Source: Natrarchaeobius oligotrophus (GTDB lineage Archaea; Halobacteriota; Halobacteria; Halobacteriales; Natrialbaceae). Taken from it: DNA of 64,000 nucleotides. The number at the start of each line of letters is the position of its first letter. Position 1 is the stretch's first letter. The stretch lies in the NCBI RefSeq assembly GCF_003841465.1, contig NZ_REFZ01000003.1, forward strand, positions 1 to 64,000. Reading direction: 5' to 3'. Shown here in pieces: positions 49,833 to 57,755 of the stretch. The position numbers and the translations under genes were made by a program. The notes beneath the pieces are model-generated. The model worked only from the letters and a program-made list of their open reading frames with translations. It ran no database searches and was not told the DNA's origin.

Positions 49833-50822
49833 GAACCGATCCAGCCCCGACTGCCGTCGTCGCTTCCCCGCCGGATCGGCGACCCAGGACGTCCGCCGGT
49901 CGCGCTCGGCGTCGAGGTCGATCGTCGACGCAGGGGCCGGTTCGTGGCCCGGACAGGCGGGCCCACACTCCGAATCGGCGTGGACCGCCCGCCCCGCCCA
50001 GCTGCAGTGAGGGAGCGTGGCGCCGTCGGATTCGGCCGGCTCGCAGGCGGCACACGCCGGAAAGTCGTACGTTCGCCACCCTTTTCCGTACGCGCGCTCC
50101 GCGAGCCGTCGGCGAGCGCGAACTTTCTCCCCGGCCGAGACGACGGCGATCTCGGTGCGCCCAGGTCGGTATTCGAGCGGCTCGATCCCGGGCCCGTCGA
50201 CCGGCAGCGACGTCGGTTCACGGATCACCTCGATCTCCAGACCGGTCGGCTCGTCCCGGTGAACGCGCCAGACGCCAACCGCCTCGGGAATCCGGTTCAG
50301 GTGCGCCCGCGTCACGTAACTCTCCGTCGCGAGAACGACCTCGTCGACCAGCGCGAGACTCGCGTCCGTTCGTAGCTGGGCCTCGAGGTCGCCCGGCCGA
50401 TCGAGGTCCGGTTTGTTCTCGATGCCGACGATACGGTCGTACCACCGCGGGTAGCGCGCGACCTGGCGGACGTACTCGCGGCCGTTTCGAAGCTCGCGCT
50501 CGAAAAAGCCGATCTCGATCGCGCGCTCGGTCGCCCGCCGGGCGTGGTCGGGGTGGCAGTCGAACGCGGTCTTCCAGTAGCGCGCCCTGCCGGTGCCGAC
50601 GTCGGATTCGATCGCCGCGTCCGGAATCGCCTCGCTCGTGATCGACGTTCGGTCGCCGAAGTCGGGTCCCGGTTCGACCAGAACGACGTCGAGGATACGG
50701 CCGCCGGGATCGGCGACGCTCGCCCCGAGCTGGCGGGCGACGATTCTCCCGGAATCGCTTCCGTCGCGATCCCGCCGCTCGAGGTGGGCACACAGCTCGA
50801 GTTCGAACGCGAACTCGGACAC
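49827..50822 (-). CDS. DUF5787-like protein with zinc cluster
   Basis: A 331-residue soluble protein. The N-terminal half resembles a restriction-endonuclease-like fold found in haloarchaeal DUF5787 proteins: FAFELELCAHLERR at the start, RYPRWYDRIVGIENKPDLDRPGDL with a possible (D/E)-x-K site (ENKPD), and QLRTDASLALVDEVVLAT. The C-terminal part has cysteines and a histidine (PACAACEPAESDG, HCSWAG, CGPACPGH) able to bind zinc. I use the GTG at 50822, which begins the conserved protein; 50864 is an alternative ATG. Nuclease function is inference. Downstream of a small membrane protein on the same strand. Confidence 0.72.
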   Translation of the reverse strand: MSEFAFELELCAHLERRDRDGSDSGRIVARQLGASVADPGGRILDVVLVEPGPDFGDRTSITSEAIPDAAIESDVGTGRARYWKTAFDCHPDHARRATERAIEIGFFERELRNGREYVRQVARYPRWYDRIVGIENKPDLDRPGDLEAQLRTDASLALVDEVVLATESYVTRAHLNRIPEAVGVWRVHRDEPTGLEIEVIREPTSLPVDGPGIEPLEYRPGRTEIAVVSAGEKVRARRRLAERAYGKGWRTYDFPACAACEPAESDGATLPHCSWAGRAVHADSECGPACPGHEPAPASTIDLDAERDRRTSWVADPAGKRRRQSGLDRFG

Positions 50823-50860
50823 GGTCGACCGAAGGGACGCCGGCGAGAAAAGGACCGCGG

Positions 50861-51286
50861 TCACCCGTCAGCGGGCGACGACGGCTGCGAATCGGCGTCG
50901 CGTTTCGGCCGTTCGAAGCGGCGACCGCTCGGGGAAGTCGTCGCGTCGGCGCTCGAGCTGTCGCCGGTAGCGGCGCTCGCTGACCGCGCAGTACCACCGT
51001 TCGAAGGGATCCCCGTCGGCCGCTCGTCGCGGCGGCGTTTTCGATTTGCCAGCGCGCGGCCCGCCGTCGGGACGCCGACGGCGACCATCACCGCGGCGAC
51101 GAGCGCGGCCGCGCTGACCGTGACGACCGACCCTCCGACGAGGTCGAACGTCCAGTACGCACAGAGGCCGGCGACGAGGACGATCCCCGTGCTCGCGGCG
51201 CTGATCAGCAGTTCGGAGAGCGGATCGTCGGGAGAACCCGCGCCGTCGGCGCGGGGAGGGACGGACGTGGGTGGGTTCTGTCGCAT
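50861..51286 (-). CDS. Small two-helix membrane protein
   Basis: A 141-residue protein with two adjacent membrane helices (about 26-47 and 51-72: LLISAASTGIVLVAGLCAYW; VVTVSAAALVAAVMVAVGVP), then a basic loop (RALANRKRRRDER) and a long Ser/Ala/Asp tail of low complexity. Positive-inside reasoning places the tail in the cytoplasm. The family is unknown. The stop lies 39 bases before the DUF5787-like GTG, so an operon is likely. Confidence 0.65.
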   Translation of the reverse strand: MRQNPPTSVPPRADGAGSPDDPLSELLISAASTGIVLVAGLCAYWTFDLVGGSVVTVSAAALVAAVMVAVGVPTAGRALANRKRRRDERPTGIPSNGGTARSASAATGDSSSADATTSPSGRRFERPKRDADSQPSSPADG

Positions 51287-51440
51287 CGGTCTTCGTTCGA
51301 ACGGAGGTCGCCGTCGGGAATAAGTGTAATCTGAAAATCATTTCTGTTGGCAATCGAACTGAAACTCGTTTCAGTACGGCGAACGGGCGATCCTCTTCGG
51401 AGCAGTTGCCACCGTCGGAGAAGAGGAGGCTGCACCGACG

Positions 51441-52367
51441 CTACCGGTCGGTTTCGACGCTCGTCTCGAGGACGTTCAACTCGCCGTCCATCGCAACGCT
51501 GAGGCGGTCCGCGCCGACCGGGATTCGGACCTCGAGTCGGTACGGGTCGCGCTCGAGGACGCGAGTGTATCGATCGGAGACGCACCAGGGAAGCGTCCAG
51601 TACGGTCGCTCGTCCAGGTGGACGCCGCGTTCGCGATGGAAACCGACGACCTCGGAGTGATCGAGCAGTCGGAGGCCGACCGTCGAACAGAGCGCGTGGC
51701 CGCACTGGCGACACTCGTGGTCGACGCGGACACCGACGCCGAGACAGCACTCGCCGTCTTCGACGATGGTCGACCCCATCCGGCCGTTGCACTCCGGGCA
51801 GACGCCGTCGGCCGCGAGACAGTGCAGGTGTCGCACGCGGTGATCGAACGCCTCGGCGATCTCTTCGGGCGTGCGGTCGTTCAGCCCGCCGGGTGGAAAC
51901 GGATACTCCCCGTGTCGCTGTCCGCAGTCGAGACACGCGATCGTGAACTGTTCGTCCCGGTACGACGCCCGCAAGGGGCCACCACAGGAGACGCACGCCC
52001 CCGTCACCTCGAACGGCTCGAGCGTCGGCGACTCGGTGAACGAGCCCGCGAGGATCGATCGGACGACCTTCTCGCCGGCGTGTCTGAACTCGTAGCCGCC
52101 CGCGCCGCCGTCGGGGGTTCCGTCGACCTTCCTGACGAAGTGGCCGGTGAGCTGCTGGAGGTGGTAGTTGAACTGCGCCGAGTCGCGCACGCCGACCGTC
52201 CGCCGAAGCTCGGAGAACGACACCGGCTGCTCTTCGGCCGCCCACAGCGCCTCGAGAATCGCGAGCCTCGTGTCGTTGCCGATCAGCGCGAACGCGTCAG
52301 CCGGATCGAGACAGTCGGTGCACTCGAGGAGGCTCCGAGAGCGATCCACGTGGTCCGTTCGGCTCAT
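51441..52367 (-). CDS. ArsR-type regulator with zinc-binding C-terminus
   Basis: A 308-residue protein. The first 110 residues are a winged helix (ALIGNDTRLAILEALWAAEE, FSELRRTVGVRDSAQFNYHLQQLTGHFV, a wing, EFRHAGEKVVRSILAG). The remainder has zinc-knuckle pairs: CVSCGGPL with CLDCGQRHG, CPECNG, and CRQCGHALC, typical of the haloarchaeal wHTH/zinc-ribbon regulators (DUF7351-like). It is likely a transcription regulator with a structural zinc region. The ATG at 52367 is preferred over one 39 bases upstream. An AT-rich stretch at 52390-52440 could hold its promoter. Confidence 0.85.
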   Translation of the reverse strand: MSRTDHVDRSRSLLECTDCLDPADAFALIGNDTRLAILEALWAAEEQPVSFSELRRTVGVRDSAQFNYHLQQLTGHFVRKVDGTPDGGAGGYEFRHAGEKVVRSILAGSFTESPTLEPFEVTGACVSCGGPLRASYRDEQFTIACLDCGQRHGEYPFPPGGLNDRTPEEIAEAFDHRVRHLHCLAADGVCPECNGRMGSTIVEDGECCLGVGVRVDHECRQCGHALCSTVGLRLLDHSEVVGFHRERGVHLDERPYWTLPWCVSDRYTRVLERDPYRLEVRIPVGADRLSVAMDGELNVLETSVETDR

Positions 52368-52594
52368 GCGCTGCCGTTGGACGGCTGCAAGGATAATCGT
52401 TCGCACAAACGCATTTTTGTAATCCTTCTGTTACTAGTGGCGAGGTAGTTGACATTTTCCGAGCGGGAAGGCGGTGACTCGTCGTTGCCCGTCTCGGGGT
52501 CGACGGAACGATCGCGGTCGAGGCCCCCGGTGCGATCGGTCGATCGCGTCGTCACCGAACGCGCCGTTGTCCGTCGGGCTCGCCGTCGCGAACC

Positions 52595-52680
52595 GACTGA
52601 GACGGACTGGCGACCGTCGGTACCGGTGGAATCGCCACCGGTAGGGCTCCCACCGAGGTACAGTTACGGAAGAACGAGGA
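52595..52680. repeat. 92-bp palindromic element, copy E (degenerate)
   Basis: Starts GACTGAGACGGACTGGCGACC and keeps the core GTACCGGTG at 52620-52628, paired with CACCGG by a short palindrome (CCGGTGGAATCGCCACCGG). The right arm (TACAGTTACGG) is only loosely like the others. It ends where the IS1341-type element begins, so the IS may have entered beside or into it. The surrounding gap 52368-52809 has no gene. Confidence 0.5.
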
Positions 52681-52920
52681 GAAAGCCTCGCGCTTTAGCG
52701 CGGGGATGAATCCGACAATGCATTTCGCAACCCACCGTCGATAGCATCACTGGATATTCCACGTCACAATATCCATGCATTCAAGTAACTATCTCTACAT
52801 TGGTTACGTATGGCGAAACAGGTCGTCACACGCACTTACACTGCTTCCATTCGGAATCAGCAACAGGTGACTGACGACCTCGACGCCCTTGGGTTCGCCG
52901 CCAGTAAACTCTGGAACGTC

Positions 52921-52976
52921 CTCAGAAATCAAAGATTTCTGATGGGCTGCACAAGAGCTCCGCTCTTGTGAGCGTC
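52921..52976. repeat. Double-hairpin insert 1 in tnpB (56 bp)
   Basis: Two perfect hairpins in tandem: TCAGAAATC-AAA-GATTTCTGA (52922-52942) and CACAAGAGC-TCC-GCTCTTGTG (52950-52970), each a nine-base stem with a three-base loop, separated by seven bases. The insert is flanked by GTC on both sides (a possible three-base duplication). Removing 56 bases restores the TnpB frame across SKLWNV-GRWTI. Confidence 0.85.
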
Positions 52977-53093
52977 GGACGGTGGACAATCAGTCGCGTC
53001 TGGGACGAAATCGACTACATCCCAGAACACCAAGAACTCACCGCGTATCTCAAGAGCCACGAACGCTACGATGACCTGCATTCTCAGTCAAGT

Positions 53094-53151
53094 TCGTTCG
53101 AGACGGCGAAGCCGTCTCGTGATGCCAATGAGCTTCGCTCATTGAGCACAG
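53094..53151. repeat. Double-hairpin insert 2 in tnpB (58 bp)
   Basis: The same design as insert 1 with different sequence: CGAGACGGC-GAA-GCCGTCTCG (53099-53119) and CAATGAGC-TTC-GCTCATTG (53126-53144), separated by six bases. Removal of 58 bases restores the frame from HSQSS to RILQELAEAF. The exact borders may differ by one or two bases. The first hairpin is close in sequence to the one in glpC at 29340-29360. Confidence 0.82.
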
Positions 53152-54379
53152 CGAATCCTTCAAGAACTCGCTGAGGCGTTCAACGGCTGGTACGGCAAAC
53201 GACGCAACGGAGACATACGAGCGAACCCGCCCGGCTACCGTAAGCACGGTGACGAACACCCACGAAGCACGGTCACGTTCAAAGCCGCTGGATTCAAACT
53301 CGACACCCAGTACAACCGGGTCAGACTCTCCAAAGGCTCGAATCTGAAAGAATACTGGTCGGACTTCATCCTCTGTGAGTACCAAACTCGTCCCGACGTT
53401 GACCTCTCCACCGTGGAGAACGTTCAGCAAGTCCGAGCGGTCTGGACGGGTGACGAGTGGGAACTCCACTTCGTCTGCAAAGTCGAGATAGAGGTGTCCG
53501 AGTCGCCCGGCGAGAAGACGGTGGGCGTTGACCTCGGTATCAACAACTTCGCTGCGCTCGCCTACGAAGGCGGTCACAGCGAGCTGTACCCACTCAACTG
53601 CTTGAAGCAGGACGACTACTACTTCAGTAAGCGGATTGCACAGTGTGACAACTCGGATTCCGAGCAGGCCACGCGGTTGAATCAGAAGCAATCGACTCGA
53701 CGCACTCACTACTTCCACACGCTCTCCAAGCAGATTGTCCAGCGGTGTGTTGAGGAAGGTGTTGGAACGATCGTAGTGGGTGATCTCTCCGGCATCCGTG
53801 AGGACGAGGAGAACGGCGAGTCGAAGAACTGGGGCAAACACGGTAACCTCGACCTGCACTCATGGGCGTTCGATCGCTTCACTGATCTGCTCGAATACAA
53901 GGCCGAGATGGAAGGTATCACGGTTGAGCAAGTGTCTGAGCGTGATACCTCAAAATCGTGTTCGTGCTGTGGTCGGGAACGCAAAGCCAACCGTGTTGAG
54001 CGCGGGTTGTACGTGTGTGATGAGTGTAAGACGGTGGCGAACGCGGACGTGAACGGTGCTGAGAACATTCGACAGAAAGTATCTCCGAGTCCTGCCGAGG
54101 ATAGGAGTAACGGCTGGTTGGCACAGCCATCGACGTTCCTGTTTGACAAGGAAACTGGTGCGTTCGCACCTCAAGAACAGGTCACGTCGTAAACCACAAT
54201 ATCCCAACGCGGTCGGGAATCTTCGCCCTTCAGGGCGGAGAGGATGTCAAACCAGCCCGTATGACTCGTCGCCGTGAAAGACCGCACGCGAAGACGATCC
54301 CGGGCGACTCGAGCGGGGTCAGAACAGTAGGTTTATCAATCGCACGGCGGAACTGCTATCTAAGATTACTCACCGTCTT

Positions 54380-55618
54380 ATGGCAGACAAACAACAACCG
54401 GAGGTGAACATCGGGCTCGTCGGTCACGTCGACCACGGCAAGACGACGCTGGTGCAGGCACTGAGTGGCTCGTGGACCGACCAGCACAGCGAGGAGATGA
54501 AACGCGGTATCTCCATCCGCCTCGGCTACGCCGACGCGACGTTCCGTCACTGTCCCGGCGTGGACGAGCCCGAGTGCTACACCGTTTCAGCGGAGTGTCC
54601 CGACGGCTCCGAGAGCGAGCCGTTGCGGACAGTGTCGTTCGTCGACGCCCCTGGTCACGAGACCCTGATGGCGACGATGCTCTCGGGTGCGTCGCTGATG
54701 GACGGCGCGGTGCTGGTGATCAGCGCCAGCGAACCCGTCCCCCAGCCCCAGACCGAAGAGCATCTGATGGCGCTCGACATCATCGGTATCGACAACATCG
54801 TCATCGCCCAGAACAAAATCGACCTCGTCAGCGCCGATCAGGCCCGACAAAATTACGAGGAGATCCAGGAGTTCGTCGAGGGGACCGTCGCCGAGGACGC
54901 GCCGGTCGTCCCGATCTCGGCGGGCCAGGAGGTCAACGTCGATCTGCTGATCGGAACGATCGAGGAGGAGATTCCGACGCCGGATCGCGATCCGGACGCA
55001 GATCCGCGGATGCACGTCGCCCGCAGCTTCGACATCAACAAGCCCGGAACGACCGCCGAGAACCTCGCCGGCGGCGTGCTCGGGGGCAGCCTCGTCCAGG
55101 GCGAACTCGAGGTCGGCGACGAGATCGAGATCCGTCCCGGCCGCGAGGTCGAGGAGGGCGGCCGCTCCGAGCACGTCCCGATCGAGACGACGATCCGTTC
55201 GCTCCAGGCCGGCGGCGAGACGGTCGACAGCGTGACTCCGGGTGGGTTACTCGGCGTCGGAACCGGTCTCGACCCCTCGCTGACGAAAGGCGACGCGCTG
55301 GCCGGTCGAATCGCCGGACCGCCCGGGACGCTGCCCCCGACGTGGGAGCAGTTCACGATGGAGGTCGACCTCCTCGATCGGGTCGTCGGCACCGACGGCG
55401 GCGAAGCCGGCGAGATCGACGAGATCAGCACCGGCGAACCGCTGATGATGACGGTCGGAACGGCGACGACCGTCGGCGCGGTCACGAGCGCCCGACAGGG
55501 CGAATGTGAGGTCAACCTCAAACGGCCGGTTTCGGCCGAGCCGGGTGCGAAGATCGCGATCAACCGCCGAATCGGCGCGCGCTGGCGGCTGATCGGACTG
55601 GGAACGTTGCAGGGCTAG
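54380..55618 (+). CDS. eif2g: Translation initiation factor IF-2 subunit gamma
   Basis: A 412-residue GTPase. G1 is [11 protein letters not shown], the switch region with zinc-type cysteines holds [22 protein letters not shown]3 is DAPGHET, G4 NKID, and domains II and III follow with [11 protein letters not shown] and the C-terminal [14 protein letters not shown]. It carries Met-tRNAi to the small subunit with the alpha and beta subunits. A TATA box (GTTTATCAAT, 54331-54340) lies between the IS end and the gene, leaving a leader of about 18 bases. It heads an operon of translation and transcription genes. Confidence 0.96.
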   Translation: MADKQQPEVNIGLVGHVDHGKTTLVQALSGSWTDQHSEEMKRGISIRLGYADATFRHCPGVDEPECYTVSAECPDGSESEPLRTVSFVDAPGHETLMATMLSGASLMDGAVLVISASEPVPQPQTEEHLMALDIIGIDNIVIAQNKIDLVSADQARQNYEEIQEFVEGTVAEDAPVVPISAGQEVNVDLLIGTIEEEIPTPDRDPDADPRMHVARSFDINKPGTTAENLAGGVLGGSLVQGELEVGDEIEIRPGREVEEGGRSEHVPIETTIRSLQAGGETVDSVTPGGLLGVGTGLDPSLTKGDALAGRIAGPPGTLPPTWEQFTMEVDLLDRVVGTDGGEAGEIDEISTGEPLMMTVGTATTVGAVTSARQGECEVNLKRPVSAEPGAKIAINRRIGARWRLIGLGTLQG

Positions 55619-55640
55619 GTTCGATGACCGAGTACAGAGA

Positions 55641-56078
55641 ATGAGTACGCGGGTCGCCCTCGACACGAGCGCGCTGATGATGCCGGTCGAACTCGACGTC
55701 CGGGTGTTCGACGAACTCGACCGGCTGCTCGGCGGTGCGCCTCGAGCGCCGGACGACGGGGCGGACGAACGGTCCGAAGCGGACGGGTTCGAGCCGACGA
55801 CACCCCAGTCGGTCGTCGAAGAACTTCGACGCCTCTCCGAGAAGGGAGGGACGGAGGGAACCGCGGCGAACGTCGGCCACGATCTGGCGACCGAACGCTG
55901 TCTCGTCGTCGACACCGAGGCGTCGTACGCCGACGACGCGCTGGTCGAACTCGCCCGCGAGGGTACCGTCGATTACGTCGTCACGAACGATCGCCCGCTG
56001 CGCGACCGGATACTCGAGACGGATGTACCGGTAATTGCATTACGCGGGAGAAACAAGTTAGCGATCACTCGACCATAG
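55641..56078 (+). CDS. PIN-domain protein (Fcf1/VapC9 type)
   Basis: A 145-residue PIN nuclease-fold protein. The acidic residues sit in RVALDTSALMMP near the N-terminus, PQSVVEELRRLSEKGG in the middle, and DTEASYADDALVELA plus VVTNDRPLRDRI towards the end. This stand-alone form is conserved between eIF2-gamma and Rpo7 genes in archaea, where it is thought to act in rRNA or RNA processing rather than as a toxin. An acidic haloarchaeal insert lies near 35-50. It starts 22 bases after eif2g and ends directly before rpo7. Confidence 0.88.
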   Translation: MSTRVALDTSALMMPVELDVRVFDELDRLLGGAPRAPDDGADERSEADGFEPTTPQSVVEELRRLSEKGGTEGTAANVGHDLATERCLVVDTEASYADDALVELAREGTVDYVVTNDRPLRDRILETDVPVIALRGRNKLAITRP

Positions 56079-56648
56079 ATGTACAAACGGGTCAGATTGA
56101 AAGACACGGTGGAAGTACCGCCCGAGGAGCTCGGCGACGTCTCGCCGAACCTCGTGAAGCGACTGCTACAGGACAAACTCGAGGGGCGCATGGACGAGGA
56201 GGTCGGCAGCGTCGTCTCCGTCACCGAGGTCCACGACATCGGGGAGGGGACGGTGCTTCCGAACCGACCCGGCGTCTATTACAAGGCCGACTTCGACGCC
56301 GTCACGTTCGATCCGCAGATGCAGGAGGTCGTCGACGGCACCGTCGTCGAGGTCGTCGAGTTCGGCGCGTTCGTCGGGATCGGCCCCGTCGACGGCCTGT
56401 TACACGTCTCACAGATCAGCGACGAGTACCTCGCTTACGACGCCGAAAACCAGCAGCTGGCCTCGAACGAGTCCAGCCGGACGCTCGGAGTCGACGACGC
56501 CGTCAGAGCTCGCATCGTCACCAAGAGCATCGACGAGCGCAACCCGCGCGACTCGAAGATCGGGCTCACGGCCAAACAGCCGGGGCTCGGAAAACACGGC
56601 TGGCTCAAAGAAGATCACGAGAAACAGGAAGCGACGGCGGGTGAGTAA
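56079..56648 (+). CDS. rpoE1: RNA polymerase subunit Rpo7 (E')
   Basis: A 189-residue subunit. The N-terminal RNP-like domain reads MYKRVRLKDTVEVPPEELGD and the C-terminal S1 domain has VVDGTVVEVVEFGAFVGIGPVDGLLHVSQISDEYLAYD. With Rpo4 it forms the stalk of RNA polymerase that binds nascent RNA and helps open the promoter. The ATG follows the PIN stop with no gap (TAG-ATG), and spt4 begins 2 bases after its stop, so the three are coupled. Confidence 0.96.
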   Translation: MYKRVRLKDTVEVPPEELGDVSPNLVKRLLQDKLEGRMDEEVGSVVSVTEVHDIGEGTVLPNRPGVYYKADFDAVTFDPQMQEVVDGTVVEVVEFGAFVGIGPVDGLLHVSQISDEYLAYDAENQQLASNESSRTLGVDDAVRARIVTKSIDERNPRDSKIGLTAKQPGLGKHGWLKEDHEKQEATAGE

Positions 56649-56650
56649 CG

Positions 56651-56848
56651 ATGGTTGCCGATCGTCTCGTCTGTCGAGAGTGCCACCGGGTCAACGATCC
56701 GGACAACGAAACCTGCGACGCCTGTAACTCGTCGTCGCTGACCGAGGACTGGGCCGGCTACGTCGTCATCGCCCACCCCGAAGAGAGCCGGATCGCCACC
56801 GAGATGCAGGTGACCGAACCCGGCGCGTACGCGCTCAAAGTCCGGTAG
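56651..56848 (+). CDS. spt4: Transcription elongation factor Spt4 (RpoE'')
   Basis: A 65-residue zinc protein: CRECHRVN and CDACNSSSLTEDWAGYVVI supply four cysteines, then EESRIATEMQVTEPGAYALKVR. It pairs with Spt5 (NusG homologue) on the RNA polymerase clamp to raise processivity. The gene is immediately after rpo7, the usual archaeal order, with 2 bases between. Confidence 0.95.
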   Translation: MVADRLVCRECHRVNDPDNETCDACNSSSLTEDWAGYVVIAHPEESRIATEMQVTEPGAYALKVR

Positions 56849-56859
56849 GCGGAGCATCC

Positions 56860-57516
56860 GTGACGCGAAACGACGATTCTCGGGGCGACCGCGAGCGCTC
56901 GCGGGAGTCGGCGCCGGAGGCCGATACGAACAGCGAGCGCAATAACGGGAGCGACCGCGTTCCCGAACCCGAGCGGCTGCTGGTTCTTCCCGACGAGCTT
57001 CGCCACGAGCTCAAAGAGCCGATGGGACCGATCGAAACCGACGCCGACAGCCTCATCGCGCGCGTCGAGGGACCGTTGATCGCGGTCGGCGACGTCGTCA
57101 CCTACCACCTCCTGCAAGCGGGCCGACCGCCGGACGTCGCTGTCGTCGACGAGCGAACCGAACGCGAGGCCGTCGACGGCGAGATTCGCGAGGCGGTCAC
57201 TGCCGAAACGCACGTCGAGGTCGCCAATCGGCCGGCCGAACTCTCCGAAGACGTCGTTCGGGCGCTGCTCGAGGGGCTCGCGGCCGAGGAGCCGACGACG
57301 ATCCTGGTCGACGGCGAGGAGGATCTGGTCGCGCTGCCGGCGATCGCCGCCGCTCCCGACGGCGCGAGCGTCGTTTACGGCCAACCCGGCGAGGGAATGG
57401 TCCACGTCGAGGTCACCGACGACGCGCGGGCGGCTGTCCGGGCGCTGCTCGATCGTTTCGAGGGCGACCTCGAGCGGTTCTGGTCGCTGCTCGAGAAGAC
57501 GCCCGCCGAGGACTGA
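56860..57516 (+). CDS. GTP-dependent dephospho-CoA kinase (DUF359)
   Basis: A 218-residue protein of the DUF359 family (PF04019), shown in archaea to phosphorylate dephospho-CoA with GTP in the last step of CoA synthesis. After a haloarchaeal acidic extension of about 35 residues come LLVLPDELRHELKEPMGP, VEGPLIAVGDVVTYHLLQAG, DVAVVDERTERE, TILVDGEEDLVALPAIAAAPDGASVVYGQPGEGMVHVEV in segments. It starts with GTG at 56860, 11 bases after spt4, as in other archaea. Its final Asp codon and TGA stop lie within the left end of palindromic element copy B. Confidence 0.92.
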   Translation: MTRNDDSRGDRERSRESAPEADTNSERNNGSDRVPEPERLLVLPDELRHELKEPMGPIETDADSLIARVEGPLIAVGDVVTYHLLQAGRPPDVAVVDERTEREAVDGEIREAVTAETHVEVANRPAELSEDVVRALLEGLAAEEPTTILVDGEEDLVALPAIAAAPDGASVVYGQPGEGMVHVEVTDDARAAVRALLDRFEGDLERFWSLLEKTPAED

Positions 57517-57602
57517 GACGGATTACTGTCCCGATGTACCGGTGCACCCGCCGCCCGTGTCGCGGGTGGGCCGGAACTGACGGACGGTAAACCGTATGAG
57601 AC
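57511..57602. repeat. 92-bp palindromic element, copy B
   Basis: The best-preserved copy with A: starts GACTGAGACGGATTACTGT, inner arms GTACCGGTGCACCCGCC and GGGTGGGCCGGA, right arm GGTAAACCGTATGAGAC, whose inverse is the left end. The left end contains the last codon and stop of the dephospho-CoA kinase gene. The gap to 57756 holds no other feature besides the promoter below. Confidence 0.75.
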
Positions 57603-57723
57603 GGTCTGTTGTGACGATGGGGAGAGACGACCGAAGGCGGTTGACAGCCTCGCCGAAACCGGCGGACGGATATCCGCGTGAGACGTGACGGCCGAAGGCG
57701 ACGGGACGACGACCGTCCACCAG

Positions 57724-57734
57724 ACTATTTATCG
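57724..57734 (+). promoter_or_regulatory. TATA box of the flavoprotein gene
   Basis: ACTATTTATCG at 57724-57734 lies about 27 bases before the ATG at 57756, the spacing of a haloarchaeal leaderless promoter, and supports that start. Confidence 0.5.
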
Positions 57735-57755
57735 ACGGACGTGAACGTGAGAGAC

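Larger units (their letters stand above)
52810..54192 (+). pseudogene. tnpB: TnpB, interrupted by two hairpin inserts
   Basis: The gene starts at ATG 52810 (MAKQVVTRTYTASIRNQQQV) and reads as TnpB up to SKLWNV. There a 56-base insert (52921-52976) shifts the frame and gives a stop. The frame resumes with GRWTISRVWDEIDYIPEHQ, is broken again by a 58-base insert (53094-53151), then resumes RILQELAEAFNGWYGKRR to the end. The RuvC-like residues are intact: Asp in GVDLGINNFA, Glu near GDLSGIREDEE, Asp in NADVNGAENI; so is the zinc finger CSCCG/CDEC. Without the inserts it would be a full-length nuclease of about 420 residues. No intact protein can be made as read. Confidence 0.85.
52681..54250 (+). 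mobile_element. IS1341-type (IS200/IS605 family) element
   Basis: A tnpB-only element. The left part has a hairpin CCTCGCGCTTTAGCGCGGGG at 52686-52705; the right end has the typical hairpin CGCCCTTCAGGGCG near 54224-54237 followed by GAGAGGATGTCAA. No TnpA (Y1 transposase) gene is present, so it would need one in trans. In this family the 3' end of tnpB and the right end also encode the guide (omega) RNA. The exact ends are uncertain by some tens of bases. It sits about 130 bases upstream of eif2g. Confidence 0.75.

Noticed and set aside
52686-52705. Hairpin at the left of the IS considered as the right end of a second IS200/IS605 element
   Set aside because: The sequence is reminiscent of right-end hairpins, but no tnpA or tnpB remnant is visible upstream; kept only as part of the present element with uncertain border.
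52921-53151. Inserts in tnpB considered as archaeal introns removed by the tRNA splicing endonuclease
   Set aside because: The structure is two simple terminal hairpins and does not form a bulge-helix-bulge across the borders as far as I can see; insertion elements fit better.
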